Below are positions 62,876 through 64,000 of a stretch of DNA of 64,000 nucleotides, piece after piece. Position 1 is the stretch's first letter. Every line of letters starts with the position of its first letter. Under the pieces are notes generated by a model. It had not been told where the DNA came from, made no database searches, and worked only from the letters and a program-made list of their open reading frames with translations. The position numbers were made by a program, and so were the translations under genes. This stretch comes from Bicyclus anynana (taxonomy: Eukaryota; Arthropoda; Insecta; Lepidoptera; Nymphalidae), in NCBI RefSeq assembly GCF_947172395.1, contig NC_069100.1, positions 5,151,001-5,215,000 of the forward strand, given 5' to 3'.

Positions 62876-64000
62876 AAAATTCAGGCTTCCTTATATACAA
62901 AGTTTTATTAACTCTTTTATTTATTTTATCATGGCCGTGGACATTGTATGCCACTGCACCCTATAGCTATTGTGGCACTCGTGCTGCCTATCTGTCTGTC
63001 GCACAAAAATCACTCGTACTAGAATTTCCTTCATTACATGACAGGGGCATTTATACTATATTTATAGTATAACTATACTCAGAGGCACAATTATCCGTCC
63101 ACTTTCATATATTTTTTTCTTTGTTATAAAATACTAATTTGGTACTTCAAAAAATTACGATCTAGCCTACTTAAGTGACTAATTAGTAATTTAACTTTAA
63201 CCTAAACTTATAATAGGTATATTATTATTATACTAAGATAATGTCCAATAACTTAATCTTAGTCTTTCACTAACTATGACGTCTTTAGGTCACTTTGTTC
63301 ACGTGATGGTGAAGTCTTTGTTCATGAGCAAGAGACATTTTTTGAACTATTTTGTCGACGTTTTCAATTTTAAGGTCCTGATGAATAACGTCATTTCGAA
63401 TCTCCTCTGAGTGTGAGTGAGTTTCGAATTCACCTCAATTTTTCTGTCTATAGTATGATGTTTGACAAAGACACATAAAGGTAACTTCAAGGCTCACAAT
63501 GTCGAATTATATAAACATTGTTGGAATGGCGGTACAAGATTCGAACCCAGGACCGTAATCCGGTAACATAGACTAACCACGGTACCAACGAGATAAGTAA
63601 CAAAAGTTTGCATAATTATACTAATGACTAACCGTATTCATAGAGCCACGTTGCTATGGTATAGCATACGCAAAGGAAAACTAGAATAATTTTAAATACG
63701 ATACTTTCCGAACGTGATCGCCCGAAGCTAAGGATTACTATCCTTTTATCAATTTGTACAGCAGAATTGCATAGCAGCTAGTTTTATTCTAACAAAGATA
63801 CGTATTAGCGAGATATAGAAATAGAATAAAAACAAATACCTTTGGATAAATCGTGCAATACACTACAGTTATCGAATAGGCGATAATCTAGAACGTTCAA
63901 CTGTGAACAACAATGAATAATAATATGCTCCCAACCGCTTTGTTTTTGGCGATGTCATCCAATCTCATGCTGAAATCAATAGAACGCAGAAGATATTATA
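62876..64000. other. No gene; one tRNA-like trace
   Basis: AT-rich. At 63523-63600 the inverse of GGGTTCGAATCTTGTACCGC with a TAACCACGGTACCAACGAG stretch looks like a minus-strand tRNA-derived SINE head; the acceptor arm does not pair, so it is not a tRNA gene. Confidence 0.45.

Overview
The window looks like butterfly or moth (Lepidoptera) nuclear DNA. It is AT-rich, and many of its repeats carry signatures I associate with lepidopteran genomes: Lep1-like Helitron ends (5' TC...CTAG 3' inserted between A and T), tRNA-headed SINEs, RTE-like LINE tails ending in ATGATG, and short foldback elements. Species cannot be fixed from the sequence; a nymphalid-like butterfly is a guess. I find no intact host gene, rRNA, true tRNA gene or CRISPR array. 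No open reading frame exceeds 153 codons, and every one I could interpret is a retrotransposon tail or an accidental frame through a repeat. The window is best read as intergenic or intronic repeat-rich DNA.

Family names used here are local labels. SINE-A is tRNA-headed with an A-rich tail (full length about 330 bp, about 20 copies or pieces). SINE-F is tRNA-headed with an (ATG)n tail (full length about 310 bp, 17 copies, at least eight with recognisable target-site duplications). SINE-C and SINE-D are other tRNA-headed families. LINE-L is an RTE-like C-terminus ending in a WTSIG-type motif. LINE-N, LINE-O, LINE-R and LINE-X are other LINE 3' ends. Helitrons fall into type G (about 200 bp), type H (about 220 bp, a long form of about 390 bp and a dimeric form), type 3 (about 340-410 bp) and type 4 (fragments). 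M is a long-inverted-repeat foldback family. Q, U and V are unclassified repeats.

Layout. 1-13 kb: SINEs, Helitrons, a TA-flanked DNA transposon with a nested foldback, a 55-bp satellite (4.87-5.52 kb), a hairpin-bearing tandem repeat (10.1-10.45 kb) and a hAT-like element. 13-27 kb: mixed SINE, LINE and MITE fragments, a promoter/LTR-like CpG-rich block near 27 kb and a LINE C-terminus at 24.7 kb. 27-40 kb: nested LINE/SINE insertions, a tandem duplication holding a SINE and its empty site, abutting Helitrons, and a Harbinger-like MITE inside a LINE tail. 40-54 kb: a LINE with an internally amplified reverse-transcriptase segment flanked by a 17-bp duplication, Helitron dimers and more SINEs. 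54-57 kb: the longest stretch with few recognisable repeats. 57-64 kb: MITEs, a GC-rich inverted-repeat element, and a 1.2-kb tandem array with a hairpin motif in its units (61.1-62.4 kb).

No gene network can be described. What the window records is a layered history of transposition: nested insertions, target-site duplications, and small tandem arrays grown from transposon pieces. I see no convincing new biological system. The best candidates for undescribed material are the M foldback family, the Q repeat family, the two hairpin-bearing arrays and the amplified reverse-transcriptase fragment.
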